Below, piece after piece: positions 4,791 through 6,414 of a stretch of DNA of 6,414 nucleotides. The position numbers were made by a program, and so were the translations under genes. The first letter of the stretch is position 1, and the number at the start of each line of letters is the position of its first letter. The notes under the pieces are model-generated. The model made no database searches and was not told the DNA's origin. It was given only the letters and a program-made list of their open reading frames with translations. The stretch is taken from NCBI GenBank assembly GCA_019136395.1, contig JAGVUH010000090.1, positions 1 through 6,414 of the forward strand. Reading direction: 5' to 3'. The DNA is from Gammaproteobacteria bacterium (lineage in GTDB: Bacteria; Pseudomonadota; Gammaproteobacteria; Chromatiales; Chromatiaceae).

Positions 4791-5477
4791 GCCCTGTTGT
4801 CCCTGCAGCCAGCCCATCTGACCGGCGAGCTGACCCTGGTCGCCTCGCGCCCCCTTCGGGACAACGAACAGCCGGCGTGGCTGACCCGAGGGAGACTGGC
4901 CGACGGCGCCCCCACTCCGGCAGACCTGCTGGCCCTGAGCAAAGACCGCCTGCGTAAGCATGTGCTGATCGCCACTGACACCGGCCTGCGTCTCCGGGTG
5001 CAGGCAAATTGTTTTGCCCGGGGCAAGACCGATCTCGACCGCAGCGAAGTGGAAGATCTGCTTGGCCGCCTCGACCTGCTCGAAGTTCCGAGCCCAAGCC
5101 CGGTAAAGACCGACGCCCTGGTCCGCATGCTGACCGCCCTCGAGAAGCGGGACAAGGACGGCGAATTCACCTGGAAGCGAGGCCGAACGCCCTACCGCCA
5201 CTGGGTTTGGTGCCGCCAGCGGAGAATCACCCTCGAACTGCGGGACCGGTGGGGCATCGCCAGCTACCGCATCGACAAAAATCCCGACAACACACCAGCA
5301 GCGCTCCTGCGCCGCACCCTGTGGCGTAATGGAGGCCAATCGGCCGCCGACTTTCATTACGCCGCGGACGGTACCATCCGTGCCCGCCTGATCCACCCGA
5401 TCGCCGACATGGACGTCACGGAGCTGATCTGTATGCTGCGGGAGTTGGCGGTCATTCCCCTCGTCATGCAGGATTGA
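4752..5477 (+). CDS. Unrecognised protein, probably truncated at its 5' end
   Basis: The frame has 241 residues from GTG 4752; an in-frame stop at 4737 blocks an earlier start. The first 13 or so codons overlap the antitoxin-like fragment in another frame and look like its shadow, so real coding may begin near 4785-4800 (SEALLSLQPAHL), meaning the native start was lost. From there the protein looks genuine: mixed helices and strands, a Trp/Arg-rich middle (TWKRGRTPYRHWVWCRQRR, residues 140-158; LRDRWGIASYRIDK, 163-176), and a C-terminal part with strand ADFHYAADGTIRARLIHP and helix DVTELICMLRELA. That tail is loosely like YbjN or secretion-chaperone folds, which is only a hint. There is no signal peptide or membrane segment, so it is likely cytoplasmic. 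The opposite-strand frame over the same bases is Gln/Val/Gly-rich and was judged the shadow. Function unknown. Confidence 0.55.
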   Translation: MTSRKPWLRAYSEALLSLQPAHLTGELTLVASRPLRDNEQPAWLTRGRLADGAPTPADLLALSKDRLRKHVLIATDTGLRLRVQANCFARGKTDLDRSEVEDLLGRLDLLEVPSPSPVKTDALVRMLTALEKRDKDGEFTWKRGRTPYRHWVWCRQRRITLELRDRWGIASYRIDKNPDNTPAALLRRTLWRNGGQSAADFHYAADGTIRARLIHPIADMDVTELICMLRELAVIPLVMQD

Positions 5478-5705
5478 TGTCCCCCCTGCTACCAAAATGC
5501 CCGCTCCGGAGGATAGAAAATACCATCTAACCTGATGGTCCAGGATGAGCGTACTGAGAGGAGGATAACGGGACGAGGTGTGCGGTCAACGTTCAAGAAC
5601 GCCGGTGACTGATCGCGCAAGGACCCATGGTGGGACACTGCCGAGCTACTAGCCCGTCTTGGTCATCCTTCCCCGTCTTCCAGGTCAATATCTTCGGCTG
5701 TGGTT
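5478..5705. other. Convergent intergenic region
   Basis: Between the convergent genes ending at 5477 and 5706 there is no clear gene. A purine-rich, Shine-Dalgarno-like GAGAGGAGGATAAC (5558-5571) has no credible frame behind it: a GTG frame at 5579 runs only 24 codons. A short minus-strand frame (5663-5719, 18 codons, MLKYKTTAEDIDLEDGEG) starts with ATG overlapping the end of the WYL gene by 14 bases. It might be the stub of a lost downstream gene. Confidence 0.4.
5514..5539 (-). terminator. Weak intrinsic terminator for the WYL gene
   Basis: On the minus strand ACCATC and GATGGT (6-base stem, 6-base loop AGGTTA, plus-strand 5522-5539) are followed by ATTTTCT. It lies about 165 bases after the stop of the WYL gene and would end that transcript. 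The stem is only half GC, so it is weak. It could equally serve nothing. Confidence 0.33.
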
Positions 5706-6414
5706 TTATACTTGAGCATAAAGCGCCGCAGTCTTCGCCGCCTGGGCCGCCACAACCCGGCGTAGCGTTTCCGGCGCCACCAACTCGACGTTATCCCCCG
5801 CCCCCAGCAGCCAGCGCAGTAACTGCCCGGTGGACGGCAGCCGCGCCTTCACCCGCAGGGTAAAGCCCGCGTCCTCCGGCTCATCCAACAACTCCTGCTC
5901 GTCCGTCAGCGGACAGGCGCTCAGCAGGGTCGCCAAATACCCCCGCACCCGGATCTCCAGGTCGATCATCTCCCCCTGGCCGAAGTCGGCCCGACCCTGG
6001 GCGATGGCCCGGTCCAGGTCGAAGCCCGCCGCCGCGCGCGCCGGCTGGCCCTCCAGGGCCTGGGCGCGGATCATGCGATGCAGGGCATAAAGCCGCAGGG
6101 GCTCGTCTTCAGCGTTCTTGAGGGCGAAGAGATAGGGCAAGGGTCCGCGTTGAATCAGGGCCTGGGGGTGGATCACCGCCTCCCCGCGCTGGCCGGCGGC
6201 ATCCTCGTAGAGCACCTGCAGGGCGCAGGATTGGGCCAGGGCGCGGATCACCGCCTCCAAGACCTGGGGATAGAGCGCCACCGGGCGCAAGCGCAGGCTG
6301 TCCGGGACGATGCGCACCCGCTGTTCGTCGAGCAGGGGCCCGTCCAGCTCATGAAGCAGCCGCTCCCACAGCCGTTCCAGCCGCCGCGCCGGCACCGCCT
6401 CGGCGATCAGGTCC
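5706..6414 (-). CDS. WYL-domain transcriptional regulator, N-terminus beyond the window
   Basis: About 235 residues are visible, open to the right edge. A GTG at 6395 is possible, but the frame continues upstream as DLIAEAVPARRLERLW, so the true start and the expected winged-helix DNA-binding domain probably lie outside. Counting from the 6395 codon, residues 45-110 form the WYL domain: VLEAVIRALAQSCALQVLYED, HPQALIQRGPLPYLFALK (PYL in place of WYL), then LRLYALHRMIRA. Residues 146-228 fit the WCX extension (LEIRVRGYLATLL, LRVKARL, LLRWLLGAG, VELVAPETLRRVVAAQA). WYL proteins sense nucleic acid or nucleotide ligands and usually repress nearby operons. Known examples include BrxR of BREX and CapW of CBASS, though many WYL regulators have no link to defence. 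Because the gene is transcribed away from the window edge, any controlled genes are likely beyond 6414. Confidence 0.88.
   Translation of the reverse strand, partial: DLIAEAVPARRLERLWERLLHELDGPLLDEQRVRIVPDSLRLRPVALYPQVLEAVIRALAQSCALQVLYEDAAGQRGEAVIHPQALIQRGPLPYLFALKNAEDEPLRLYALHRMIRAQALEGQPARAAAGFDLDRAIAQGRADFGQGEMIDLEIRVRGYLATLLSACPLTDEQELLDEPEDAGFTLRVKARLPSTGQLLRWLLGAGDNVELVAPETLRRVVAAQAAKTAALYAQV

Noticed and set aside
4773..5495. 240-codon minus-strand open frame
   Set aside because: It mirrors the plus-strand frame of the unrecognised protein; its composition (Gln, Gly, Val, His) is less protein-like and it has no recognisable domain.

Overview
The window looks like accessory DNA from a GC-rich proteobacterium, most likely a gammaproteobacterium. 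The pointers are the tRNA-Lys(CTT) 3' sequence, which reads like gammaproteobacterial versions, a VasI-like periplasmic domain, and an IS110/IS1111-type transposase. Chromatiales or a relative is possible, but that is inference; nothing here fixes the genus.

Left part (1-3690): an IS110-family transposase on the minus strand (135-1097) appears to carry internal in-frame deletions. Hairpin-rich DNA beyond its 3' end (1-134) could be the non-coding end of the element. Next is a small minus-strand gene for an exported His/Trp-rich protein (1306-1680), then about 570 bases without a gene. A plus-strand gene (2247-3653) follows, encoding a periplasmic protein with a signal peptide, coiled coils, a Pro/Ala linker, a VasI-like domain and a C-terminal peptidoglycan-binding domain.

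Boundary (3696-3779): only the 3' part of a tRNA-Lys(CTT) gene is present, from the anticodon loop to CCA, followed a few bases later by a strong intrinsic terminator. The 5' half is missing. This is the trace expected at the far end of an element integrated into a tRNA 3' end, with the element to the left and older flanking DNA to the right.

Right part (3780-6414): a toxin-antitoxin operon pairs a ribbon-helix-helix-type antitoxin (4063-4293) with a Doc-family toxin (4297-4677). A fragment resembling the start of another antitoxin begins 4 bases after the toxin and changes abruptly near 4785-4795 into an unrecognised 241-codon frame (4752-5477), which suggests a recombination junction. The window ends inside a minus-strand WYL-domain regulator (5706-6414), a family often found next to anti-phage defence operons.

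Taken together this is a mosaic of mobile-element debris, an integration scar, an addiction module and a probable defence regulator, not one metabolic unit. No complete new multi-gene system is visible. The best leads are the tRNA scar, the non-canonical RHH-Doc pair, the chimeric junction after it, and whatever lies upstream of the WYL gene beyond position 6414.
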